Part shown: positions 25,113 through 34,742 of the stretch, piece by piece
Position numbering within the stretch: position 1 is the first letter of the stretch
How the letters are laid out: every line of letters starts with the position of its first letter
Source of the DNA: Microbacterium sp. ACRRU
Lineage (GTDB): Bacteria > Actinomycetota > Actinomycetes > Actinomycetales > Microbacteriaceae
Direction: 5' to 3'
Length of the DNA: 64,000 nt
NCBI RefSeq assembly: GCF_022346945.1
Contig: NZ_JAKRNI010000005.1
Span: forward strand, 1-64,000
The notes under the pieces: model-generated
Database searches by the model: none
What the model saw: the letters and a program-made list of their open reading frames with translations, nothing else
Told to the model about the DNA's origin: nothing
Position numbers and translations under genes: made by a program

Positions 25113-25238
25113 GTCGCTCACGCTAGGACCCTTCGGTGAACGCGCGGATACGACGCGCGAGGACGCGTCGTCGTCGGCGCGTGCGCTCAGGCTAGACCCT
25201 CGAAGGTCCTCGAGCGGGGGTTTCCCGGGGTGGCGGAC

Positions 25239-25244
25239 TACCGT
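25239..25244 (+). promoter_or_regulatory. -10 box of a leaderless transcript (DEAD-box helicase)
   Basis: TACCGT is followed by six bases (GGAGTC) and ATG at 25251. GGAG in that gap is too close to act as an RBS, which supports a leaderless reading. Confidence 0.55.
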
Positions 25245-25250
25245 GGAGTC

Positions 25251-26993
25251 ATGGCATCCGAAACCCCCGTCCCCGCAGCCGAGGCGGACAACGCCCCCGA
25301 GCAGCTCACCTTCGCCGACCTGGGACTGGATGCCGCCGTGCTCAAGGCCCTCAAGGACGTCGGGTACGAGACCCCGTCGGCCATCCAGGCCGCGACCATT
25401 CCGGTTCTCCTCCAGGGCCGCGACGTCGTGGGCCTCGCCCAGACCGGAACCGGGAAGACCGCCGCGTTCGCGCTTCCCGTGCTGTCGCAGATGGAGACCG
25501 GCCACAAGAACCCGCAGGCTCTCGTGCTCGCCCCGACCCGCGAGCTCGCGCTGCAGGTGTGCGAGGCGTTCGAGAAGTACGCGGCGCACATCAAGGGTGT
25601 CTCGGTGCTGCCCGTCTACGGTGGCCAGGGCTACGGCCAGCAGCTGTCGGCACTGCGCCGCGGCGTCGACATCGTCGTGGGAACGCCCGGTCGCATCATG
25701 GACCACCTCGACAAGGGCACCCTCGACCTCAGCGAGCTGAAGTACCTCGTGCTCGACGAGGCCGACGAGATGCTGAAGATGGGCTTCGCGGAGGACGTCG
25801 AGACGATCCTCGCCGACACCCCGGCCGACAAGCAGGTGGCGCTGTTCTCGGCCACGATGCCGGCGCAGATCCGTCGCATCTCCGCGCAGTACCTGAACGA
25901 TCCCGAAGAGATCACCGTCAAGACCAAGACGACGACCTCGGCGAACATCACCCAGCGCTACCTCGTGGTGTCGTACCAGCAGAAGATCGACGCCCTCACG
26001 CGCATCCTCGAGGTCGAGAACTTCGAGGGCATGATCGTCTTCACCCGCACGAAGAACGAGACCGAGACGGTCGCCGAGAAGCTCCGTGCCCGCGGATACA
26101 CCGCCGCCGCGATCAACGGCGACGTCGCCCAGGTGCAGCGCGAGCGCACGGTGAACCAGCTCAAGGCCGGCAAGCTCGACATCCTCGTCGCCACCGACGT
26201 GGCCGCGCGCGGTCTCGACGTCGAGCGCATCAGCCACGTCGTCAACTACGACCTCCCGATCGACACCGAGTCGTACGTGCACCGCATCGGCCGCACCGGC
26301 CGCGCGGGCCGGACCGGGGATGCCATCAGCTTCGTCACGCCGCGCGAGCGCCGCATGCTCACCGCGATCGAGAAGGCCACGCGCCAGCCGCTCACCGAGA
26401 TGTCGCTGCCGAGCGTCGATGATGTCAACGCCACGCGCCTCACGCGCTTCGACGACGCGATCACCGCCGCGCTCGAGGACACCGCCGCGATCGCGACGTT
26501 CCGCGACGTCGTCGCGCACTACGTCGCGCACCACGACGTGCCCGAGGCGGACGTCGCCGCCGCGCTCGCCGTTGTCGCGCAGGGCGACACCCCGCTGTTG
26601 CTCGAGGAGGAGACGATCGCTCAGCCGCGGTTCGACCGCGACCGCGATCGCGCTCCTCGCGAAGGAGGACGCGACGGGGGCCCGCGCCGCGAGCGCGACG
26701 CCCGCTTCGCGACCTACCGCATCGCCGTGGGTCGTCGGCAGCGAGTGGAGCCGCGTCAGATCGTGGGTGCCCTCGCCAACGAGGGGGGCCTTCGCCGCAA
26801 CGACTTCGGGGCGATCCAGATCCGGCAGGACTTCTCGCTCGTCGAGTTGCCGGCGGATCTGTCTCGCGACACCCTCGACCGCCTGACCGACACGCGCATC
26901 TCGGGCGTGCTCATCGACCTGCGCCTCGACCAGGGCGGTCGCTCGGCGAAGCGCAGCGACCGGCCGCAGCGCCGCCCGCGCGACCGCGACTGA
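25251..26993 (+). CDS. deaD: DEAD-box ATP-dependent RNA helicase (DeaD/CsdA type)
   Basis: A 580-residue helicase. The Q motif region TFADLGLDAAVLKALKDVGYETPSAIQ precedes Walker A AQTGTGKTAAF, motif Ia PTRELALQV, DEAD box VLDEADEML, motif III FSATMP, and in the second domain ARGLDVERISHVVNYD and HRIGRTGRAGRTG. A C-terminal DbpA-like RNA-binding domain (about 480-560) and an Arg/Asp-rich tail follow. It probably unwinds structured RNA in ribosome assembly or the cold response. ATG at 25251 is chosen over an earlier GTG because a -10 box ends six bases before it. Confidence 0.92.
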   Translation: MASETPVPAAEADNAPEQLTFADLGLDAAVLKALKDVGYETPSAIQAATIPVLLQGRDVVGLAQTGTGKTAAFALPVLSQMETGHKNPQALVLAPTRELALQVCEAFEKYAAHIKGVSVLPVYGGQGYGQQLSALRRGVDIVVGTPGRIMDHLDKGTLDLSELKYLVLDEADEMLKMGFAEDVETILADTPADKQVALFSATMPAQIRRISAQYLNDPEEITVKTKTTTSANITQRYLVVSYQQKIDALTRILEVENFEGMIVFTRTKNETETVAEKLRARGYTAAAINGDVAQVQRERTVNQLKAGKLDILVATDVAARGLDVERISHVVNYDLPIDTESYVHRIGRTGRAGRTGDAISFVTPRERRMLTAIEKATRQPLTEMSLPSVDDVNATRLTRFDDAITAALEDTAAIATFRDVVAHYVAHHDVPEADVAAALAVVAQGDTPLLLEEETIAQPRFDRDRDRAPREGGRDGGPRRERDARFATYRIAVGRRQRVEPRQIVGALANEGGLRRNDFGAIQIRQDFSLVELPADLSRDTLDRLTDTRISGVLIDLRLDQGGRSAKRSDRPQRRPRDRD

Positions 26994-27128
26994 GCCCACG
27001 GCATCCCTTCGACGCCCCCGTGACCTCTCGGTTGCGGGGGCGTCGGCGTCCACGTCCGCGTCGCTCGCGAGGTGCCGACTTCGGCCGGGCCGTGTCGCGC
27101 TCCTGGCCGGTGGTCCGTCGCCCCCCCG

Positions 27129-27216
27129 GATCCGTGCGGGGCGGAACTCGTGCAATGGGGCGTCTATCGACCGCCCCGGTGCACGGATGGCGCCCCGATG
27201 CTGTCGCGGCCGCGGG
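27129..27216. repeat. GGGGCG-word inverted repeat element, copy E
   Basis: Two forward words (ATCCGTGCGGGGCGG and CTCGTGCAATGGGGCG) are followed after a short loop by two inverted words (CGCCCCGGTGCACGG and ATGGCGCCCCGATG). The inner pair forms a hairpin of GTGCA...GGGGCG against CGCCCC...TGCAC. The right half closely matches units of the array at 36959-37030. Confidence 0.65.
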
Positions 27217-27271
27217 GGGCCGGGGCGCGGGGACGACGGGCGGCGGCGCTGGGTGGGGCGCGACACCGGAA

Positions 27272-27292
27272 GTTGAGCCAATTCATATCAAG
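27272..27292 (+). promoter_or_regulatory. Weaker HspR box (HAIR-like) upstream of dnaK
   Basis: GTTGAGC, seven bases, then TATCAAG resembles the HAIR consensus CTTGAGT-N7-ACTCAAG with several mismatches. It lies 53 bases before the better match, so cooperative binding is possible. Confidence 0.5.
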
Positions 27293-27324
27293 TCTGCTTG
27301 ACGTCGCGAGGGGCCTGCGATAGC

Positions 27325-29282
<1,958 letters not shown>

Positions 29283-29294
29283 GCGACAGAACTG

Positions 29295-29903
29295 ATGGCA
29301 CACAAGGACGACGAACAGCCCCAGGGCTCGGGCGCCGGTCCTGACGAGACGACGGGGCCGGAGGAGAACACCTCCGGCCCCGCGCCGTCGGGCGAGCAGG
29401 CTCCGGATGCCGAGGGCCTGACGATCGAGGACATCCTCGGCGCCGAGCAGACCCCCGAAGCCGCGGCAGAGGGCGCCTCCTCCGACAAGGAGGCCTCGCT
29501 GCTGATCGACCTCAAGCGGCTCCAGGCCGAGTACGCCAACTACCGTCGGCGGACGGAGGAGCAGCGCGAGCGCGAGATCGAACGCGCCAAGGGCGAAGCC
29601 GTGAAGGGCCTGCTGCCCGTCATGGACGACCTCGACCGCGCCGAGAAGCACGGAGACCTCGTCGAAGGCACCCCGTTCGCCGCGATCGGTGAGAAGGTGC
29701 GCGCGGTGGCCGAGCGGCTCGGAGTGGTCTCGTACGGCACCGCCGGTGAGCCCTTCGACCCGCAGCAGCACGAGGCGATCTTCCAGGCGCCCACTCCGGG
29801 CGTGACCCAGGCCACGGTGCTCGAGGTCGTCGAGGTGGGCTACCGCCTCGGCTCCGTCGAGCTGCGACCGGCCAAGGTCGTCGTCGCCGTGCCGGCTGAG
29901 TAG
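29295..29903 (+). CDS. grpE: Nucleotide exchange factor GrpE
   Basis: A 202-residue partner of DnaK that releases ADP. The first 75 residues are acidic and disordered. A long helix (about 75-115, LKRLQAEYANYRRRTEEQRERE) dimerises, and the beta domain holds the segment FDPQQHEAIFQAPTPGVTQATVLEVVEVGYRLG (key element FDPQQHEAI and the TVxEVxxxGYxL pattern). It lies 12 bases after dnaK. Confidence 0.96.
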   Translation: MAHKDDEQPQGSGAGPDETTGPEENTSGPAPSGEQAPDAEGLTIEDILGAEQTPEAAAEGASSDKEASLLIDLKRLQAEYANYRRRTEEQREREIERAKGEAVKGLLPVMDDLDRAEKHGDLVEGTPFAAIGEKVRAVAERLGVVSYGTAGEPFDPQQHEAIFQAPTPGVTQATVLEVVEVGYRLGSVELRPAKVVVAVPAE

Positions 29904-29911
29904 GAGGACGC

Positions 29912-30898
29912 ATGGCGAGTCAGGACTGGTTCGACAAGGACTTCTACAAGGTCCTCGGTGTCGACAAGGGCGTGAGTGCTGCCGATCTGAAGAAGACGTA
30001 TCGCAAGCTCGCGCGCCAGTACCACCCCGACTCGAACCCGGGCGACGCGAAGGCCGAAGCGAAGTTCAAGGAGATCAGCGAGGCGTACGCCGTGCTGAAC
30101 GACCCCGAGCAGCGCGAGGAGTACGACCAGATCCGGGCCATGGGCTCGGGGGCGCGCTTCTCGGCGCCGGGATCCGGTGCGGGCGGCGGCTTCGACGACG
30201 TCTTCAGCCGGTTCGGGCAGCAGCGCGGTGGGACCACGGCGGGCGGATTCGAGGATTTCTTCTCGATGTTCGACCAGCAGGGGGCGGGCTTCGGGTCGGG
30301 TCGCTTCGGCCAGCCGTCGGGCGGATACCGGGGCTTCGGCGGTCCGCAGCGAGGCGCCGACGTCACGGCACGCACCACGCTCGACTTCGTCACCGCGGCG
30401 AAGGGCGAGACGATCACGCTGCAGGGCGAAGACAACGTACCGTTCAAGGTCAAGATCCCCGCGGGTGTCGCGGACGGCCAGAAGATCCGGTTGCGCGGTC
30501 GTGGCCGCCCGTCCCCGGACGGGGGCGAGAGCGGCGACATCGTGGTGACGGTGGCCGTTCGGCCGCACCCGGTGTTCTCCCGCGAGGGGCTGAACCTGCG
30601 GCTGACGGTCCCGGTGACCTTCACCGAGGCGGCCCTCGGCGCCACGATCGAGGTGCCGACCCTGGGCGGAGACCCCGTGCGGCTGCGGGTCGCCCCGGGC
30701 ACCCCGTCCGGTCGTGTGCTCCGCGTCAAGGGACGTGGCATCCACTCGTCCAAGGGCACCGGCGATCTTCTCGCCGAAGTCCAGGTGGCCGTGCCCGACC
30801 ACCTCGATGAAGCGGCCCGTGAGGCCCTCGAGCGCTTCCACGCGCTCGAACCGAAGGAAAACCCCCGCGCCGACCTCATGGCCAAGGCGCGACAGTAA
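29912..30898 (+). CDS. dnaJ: DnaJ-family co-chaperone without zinc finger (type II/CbpA-like)
   Basis: A 328-residue J-protein. The J domain (6-70) has HPD at 38-40. A Gly/Phe-rich region follows (about 80-150), then two beta-barrel substrate domains (DVTARTTLDFVTAAKG onward, about 150-320). The four CxxCxGxG zinc-finger repeats of type I DnaJ are absent, although this is the dnaK-operon copy. It stimulates DnaK ATPase. RBS AGGAGG overlaps the grpE stop, so translation is probably coupled. Confidence 0.93.
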   Translation: MASQDWFDKDFYKVLGVDKGVSAADLKKTYRKLARQYHPDSNPGDAKAEAKFKEISEAYAVLNDPEQREEYDQIRAMGSGARFSAPGSGAGGGFDDVFSRFGQQRGGTTAGGFEDFFSMFDQQGAGFGSGRFGQPSGGYRGFGGPQRGADVTARTTLDFVTAAKGETITLQGEDNVPFKVKIPAGVADGQKIRLRGRGRPSPDGGESGDIVVTVAVRPHPVFSREGLNLRLTVPVTFTEAALGATIEVPTLGGDPVRLRVAPGTPSGRVLRVKGRGIHSSKGTGDLLAEVQVAVPDHLDEAAREALERFHALEPKENPRADLMAKARQ

Positions 30899-30905
30899 CG
30901 CCGAG

Positions 30906-30938
30906 TCCCTGGCATCCGGGACAATCGGATGCCAGGGA
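30906..30938 (+). terminator. Stem-loop between dnaJ and hspR
   Basis: Arms TCCCTGGCATCCG and CGGATGCCAGGGA are a perfect 13-bp stem around the loop GGACAAT. No U-run follows, so it may weaken read-through, protect the upstream mRNA end or set the ratio of hspR to the chaperones. It contains the GGATGCC word on both arms. Confidence 0.6.
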
Positions 30939-30965
30939 CAGGCGATCGACGCGAAAGGAGAGGCC

Positions 30966-31412
30966 GTGTCCGAGAGAGAACTCGACGAGGACGCACCGAT
31001 CTTCGCGATCGCCGTCGCCGCGGAGCTGTCGAACATGCACCCGCAGACGCTGCGGCAGTACGACCGGCTGGGTCTGGTCGTGCCCGCGCGCACACAGGGC
31101 GGATCGCGGCGATACTCGAGCCGGCACGTGCAACAGTTGCGGGAGGTCGCGCGACTGTCGAGCGAAGGCATGAGCCTGCCCGCGATCGCGCGTCTCTTGG
31201 CCCTCGAGGAGCGCGTGCACGACCTCTCGCGCCGCGTCGCGGACCTCGAGCGTCAGTTGATGGCCGAGCGGCAGTCGCGTCCCGGTGCGCGGGTCTTCGC
31301 CGCCGGCGCCACGGGCTCGGTCGTAACGCTCCGTCACGGTGCACGCGTGCGTCGCGCAACGGACGTGGTGCTGTGGCGCCCGCACGGCGTCCTCGGCCAC
31401 GACGAGGGCTGA
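30966..31412 (+). CDS. hspR: Heat-shock repressor HspR (MerR family)
   Basis: A 148-residue MerR-type repressor. The helix-turn-helix (about 11-50) reads FAIAVAAELSNMHPQTLRQYDRLGL, then SRRYSSRHVQQLREV, the HspR pattern. A coiled-coil dimer helix follows (LEERVHDLSRRVADLERQL). HspR binds HAIR boxes with DnaK as co-repressor, by family knowledge; such boxes are seen before dnaK and clpB here. It has a GTG start with a strong RBS (AAAGGAGAGG). Confidence 0.95.
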   Translation: MSERELDEDAPIFAIAVAAELSNMHPQTLRQYDRLGLVVPARTQGGSRRYSSRHVQQLREVARLSSEGMSLPAIARLLALEERVHDLSRRVADLERQLMAERQSRPGARVFAAGATGSVVTLRHGARVRRATDVVLWRPHGVLGHDEG

Positions 31413-31475
31413 CGGCGCGCGGCGACGATCGCGGCCGATCGCTCGGGCGCCTGGGACGGCGGGCAGCGGCGGCCG

Positions 31476-31481
31476 TAGAGT
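31476..31481 (+). promoter_or_regulatory. -10 box of a leaderless transcript (potassium channel)
   Basis: TAGAGT is followed by six bases (GCGAGG) and ATG at 31488, giving independent transcription after the heat-shock operon. Confidence 0.55.
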
Positions 31482-31487
31482 GCGAGG

Positions 31488-32210
31488 ATGACGCCGTCCT
31501 CCGCACACCCCTCGCCGCGCGCGCGGGGGGAGACTGCCGCGACGAAGCGCTGGGAGAAGTGGACCTATTGGCCGCTGACCGGGCTCGCGTTGCTCTGGGT
31601 CATCGTGTATACCGCTCAGGTGGTCGGCGACGTGCGGGGCACGTGGCAGGGCGTGACGGGGATCTTCATGCTCGCAGCGCAGCTCGTCTTCGCCGGCGAC
31701 TATCTGATCCGGCTGATGTGGGCCGCTCCACGCGGATCGTGGTTCCGCCATCACCTGCTCGACCTCGCCGTGGTCTTCGTTCCCACTCTGCGGCCGGTGC
31801 GACTGCTGGGGGCACTGACCCGCCTGGCGAGCTTCACGCGCACCGTCGGCAGCTCCCTCCGGGCCGAGCTGCTCATCTACGGCATCGGTAGCGTGCTGCT
31901 TCTCATCTGGCAGGTGTCGCTCGTCGTGCTGCAGGCGGAGCGGCACGCTCCCGGCGCGAACATCCTCACCTTCGGTGACGCGGTGTGGTGGGCCTTCTGC
32001 ACCGTCACGACCGTCGGGTACGGCGACTACGCCCCGGTCACGGTCGTGGGCCGCGTCGCGGCCGTCGTCCTCATGGCCGGCGGCGTGGTGCTCGTCGGGC
32101 TCATCGTCGCGACGATCTCGTCGTGGGCTTCGGAGCGCGTCTCGCACGCCCGGCGACGGGAGCCGGCATCCACCGTCCAGGGCGACGACCCGACGCCCCC
32201 GTCGCGGTGA
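31488..32210 (+). CDS. Voltage-gated-like potassium channel protein
   Basis: A 240-residue membrane protein with about six helices. The selectivity filter is TVTTVGYGDYAPV near residue 175, the K+ channel signature, followed by the pore-lining helix VVLMAGGVVLVGLIVATISS. A preceding segment with spaced arginines (LRPVRLLGALTRLASFTRTV) looks like an S4 helix. No RCK domain is attached. It forms a tetrameric K+ channel by family. It has its own -10 box. Confidence 0.9.
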   Translation: MTPSSAHPSPRARGETAATKRWEKWTYWPLTGLALLWVIVYTAQVVGDVRGTWQGVTGIFMLAAQLVFAGDYLIRLMWAAPRGSWFRHHLLDLAVVFVPTLRPVRLLGALTRLASFTRTVGSSLRAELLIYGIGSVLLLIWQVSLVVLQAERHAPGANILTFGDAVWWAFCTVTTVGYGDYAPVTVVGRVAAVVLMAGGVVLVGLIVATISSWASERVSHARRREPASTVQGDDPTPPSR

Positions 32211-32240
32211 CGCGTCCCGCGCGCGGCGGGCGCCCGCACC

Positions 32241-32834
32241 TTACGCGGGATCGAGGCGCAGCACCGTGGCGGACTCGCCGACGCGCAGGTCGTCGACGAC
32301 GCGCAGCGTGCGCGCAACGTCGTCGACCGCGCCGATGACCGTGCCGAATCGTTCACGGTCGGCGCAGACCGCGGTGACGGTGACGAAGTGCGCCCCGGTG
32401 TCCCAGGTGTAGGTCGCGAATGGCGGGGTGCGTTCGTCGGCGGGAAGCGGCATCGCGAGCTTCTCGCCCACTCCGAGATGCGGGTTGCGGAAGGCCTCGG
32501 TGTCGTCGTACTCCATCGGCATCATGGCCCGGGCGGCTCGCAGCTGCGGCGTCGCCTCCTGCAGTTGTGCCATCACGACGAGCAGATCGGGGTCGGTTCG
32601 CCACACCCACACGAGTACTCGGCCGGCTGCCCGGCGCATGAGAAGCGGCGCAGCCTGGCTCGCCACCCAGGCGAAAACACCGCTTCCCGGACGCTCGGTC
32701 GCGCCGACGGCGCGATTCGCCTGCGCCAAGAGCATGCGGATGGCCGCCTTGCGGTGGCGTCGGCCGCGCCAGCCGAGGGAACCCGTGACGGGCACCCAGA
32801 GGTCGGCGGGGGCGTCGGCCTGGAGACGAGGCAT
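32241..32834 (-). CDS. Conserved-looking protein of unknown function
   Basis: A 197-residue soluble protein I do not recognise. It starts MPRLQADAPADLWVPVTGSL. It has one hydrophobic stretch (LMRRAAGRVLVWVWRTDPDLLVVMAQLQ) and a beta-rich second half (FATYTWDTGAHFVTVTAVCADRERF, then LRVGESATVLRLDP). There is no signal peptide. Codon use is ordinary for the window, which supports a real gene. It is divergent from the ABC exporter operon. Confidence 0.65.
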   Translation of the reverse strand: MPRLQADAPADLWVPVTGSLGWRGRRHRKAAIRMLLAQANRAVGATERPGSGVFAWVASQAAPLLMRRAAGRVLVWVWRTDPDLLVVMAQLQEATPQLRAARAMMPMEYDDTEAFRNPHLGVGEKLAMPLPADERTPPFATYTWDTGAHFVTVTAVCADRERFGTVIGAVDDVARTLRVVDDLRVGESATVLRLDPA

Positions 32835-33014
32835 GGTCTCAGACTACGATCACCGGCACGCGGGCACCTGGCAGATTCCGGTGTCGGGGGCGTGGATGCC
32901 AGATCCCCGCGCTCGCGTACGCCTGCGGCGGAAGCGCTCCCGCAATGTCGATGGTTCGTGCCACTCTTGATGCGCGGTGCTCGTGCCGCCCCGATCTGAC
33001 ATCCGGAGAACGTC

Positions 33015-34742
33015 GTGCTCGGAAAACTCCTCATCCGGTATCTCTCGAAGTACCGCTGGCTTCTTGTGGCCATCCTCGTGTTCCAGGCCGCGTCCGCGGT
33101 CGCGACGCTCTATCTGCCGCGCCTCAACGCCGACATCATCAACCTGGGCGTCGCGCGCGGCGACACCGGCTACATCTGGTCCCGCGGCGTGATCATGCTC
33201 GTGATCTCGCTCGGGCAGATCACCGCCTCGGTGATCGCCACCTACTTCGCGGCGCGAGCAGCCATGGCCGCCGGCCGCGACATCCGGCGCGACGTCTTCG
33301 AGCGGGTGAGCGGCTTCTCCGAGCGTGAGCTCTCGCAGTTCGGTGCCGGCTCGCTCATCACGCGCAACACCAACGACGTGCAGCAGGTGCAGATGCTGGC
33401 GATGATGGGCGCGACGATGCTCGTGAGCGCACCCCTCCTCGCCATCGGTGGCATCATCATGGCTCTCCAGCAAGACGTGGGACTGAGCTGGCTGATCGGC
33501 GTCGCCGTCCCCGTTCTGCTCGTCGCTGTCGCCCTCATCATCGCGCGCATGGTTCCGCTGTTCCGCAGCTACCAGACCAAGCTCGACGCCGTGAACCGCA
33601 TCATGCGCGAGCAGCTGACGGGCGTGCGCGTCGTGCGGGCGTTCGTGCGGGAGCGCATCGAAGAGCAACGGTTCCGCGGCGCGAACACCGACATCCTCGT
33701 GGTGGGTCGCAAGGTGGGTTCGCTGTTCGTCCTGCTCTTCCCGCTCGCGATGCTCGTGCTCAACGTCACTGTCGTGGGTGTCATCTGGTTCGGTGGCATC
33801 CAGGTCGATGCCGGGGGCGTCGAGATCGGTACGCTCTTCGCCTTCATCCAGTACGTCGCGCAGATCCTCGGCGGCGTGCTGATGGCGAGCTTCATGACCG
33901 TGATGATTCCGCGCGCCGCTGTCTCGGCCGAGCGCATCGGCGAGGTGCTCGACAGCCGGTCGACGCTCGTGCGGCCCGAGTCTCCCGTGGCGGTCTTCCC
34001 CACGCCGGGCGAAGTGGTGTTCGACAATGTCGCGTTCGCGTATCCGGGTGCCGAGGCTCCGGTCGTCTCCGGGATCACCTTCACGGCGGCGCCGGGCGAG
34101 ACGGTGGCGATCGTCGGGTCGACCGGGGCGGGAAAGACCACGCTGGTCTCTCTCATCCCGCGCTTGTTCGACGTCACCGACGGCGCGGTCCGCGTCGGCG
34201 GTGTCGACGTTCGCGAGGCCGACCTCGATGAGCTGTGGAAGGGCATCGGTCTCGTGCCGCAGCGCCCGTTCCTCTTCAGCGGCACCGTGGCATCCAACCT
34301 TCGGTTCGGTCGCGAAGAGGCCACGGACGACGAGTTGTGGCGCGCACTCGAGATCGCTCAGGGGCGAGACTTCGTCTCCGAGATGGAGGGCGGTCTCGAG
34401 GCTCGCATCGCGCAGGGCGGCACCAACGTCTCGGGCGGACAACGACAGCGCCTCGCCATCGCGCGCGCGATCGTCCACCGACCCCGCGTTCTCGTGTTCG
34501 ACGACTCGTTCTCGGCCCTCGACCTCAGCACCGACGCGCGATTGCGCAGAGCCCTGTGGGACGAGCTGCCCGACGTGACGAAGATCGTCGTGGCGCAGCG
34601 CGTCTCGACCATCACGGGGGCCGATCGCATCGTGGTCCTCGAAGACGGTCGCATGGTCGGTCTCGGCACGCACGACGAACTCCTCCAGAGCAGCGCCACG
34701 TACCGCGAGATCGTCGAGTCGCAGCTGGGGGTGGAAGCATGA
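33015..34742 (+). CDS. ABC exporter half-transporter with degenerate ATP site (subunit 1)
   Basis: A 575-residue fused membrane/ATPase subunit. Six helices span about 15-310. The nucleotide-binding domain has Walker A VGSTGAGKTT, signature NVSGGQRQR and Walker B VLVFDD with Asp in place of the catalytic Glu. That is the mark of the degenerate site in heterodimeric exporters such as TM287/288 or LmrCD. GTG at 33015 has RBS CGGAGAA. Its TGA overlaps the ATG of the next gene (ATGA), so the two subunits are translated together. Confidence 0.9.
   Translation: MLGKLLIRYLSKYRWLLVAILVFQAASAVATLYLPRLNADIINLGVARGDTGYIWSRGVIMLVISLGQITASVIATYFAARAAMAAGRDIRRDVFERVSGFSERELSQFGAGSLITRNTNDVQQVQMLAMMGATMLVSAPLLAIGGIIMALQQDVGLSWLIGVAVPVLLVAVALIIARMVPLFRSYQTKLDAVNRIMREQLTGVRVVRAFVRERIEEQRFRGANTDILVVGRKVGSLFVLLFPLAMLVLNVTVVGVIWFGGIQVDAGGVEIGTLFAFIQYVAQILGGVLMASFMTVMIPRAAVSAERIGEVLDSRSTLVRPESPVAVFPTPGEVVFDNVAFAYPGAEAPVVSGITFTAAPGETVAIVGSTGAGKTTLVSLIPRLFDVTDGAVRVGGVDVREADLDELWKGIGLVPQRPFLFSGTVASNLRFGREEATDDELWRALEIAQGRDFVSEMEGGLEARIAQGGTNVSGGQRQRLAIARAIVHRPRVLVFDDSFSALDLSTDARLRRALWDELPDVTKIVVAQRVSTITGADRIVVLEDGRMVGLGTHDELLQSSATYREIVESQLGVEA

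Noticed and set aside
25113..27281. Extended reverse-strand frame that would lengthen the MFS transporter by over 700 residues
   Set aside because: The extension is antisense to the DEAD-box helicase; the MFS family starts at 25112.
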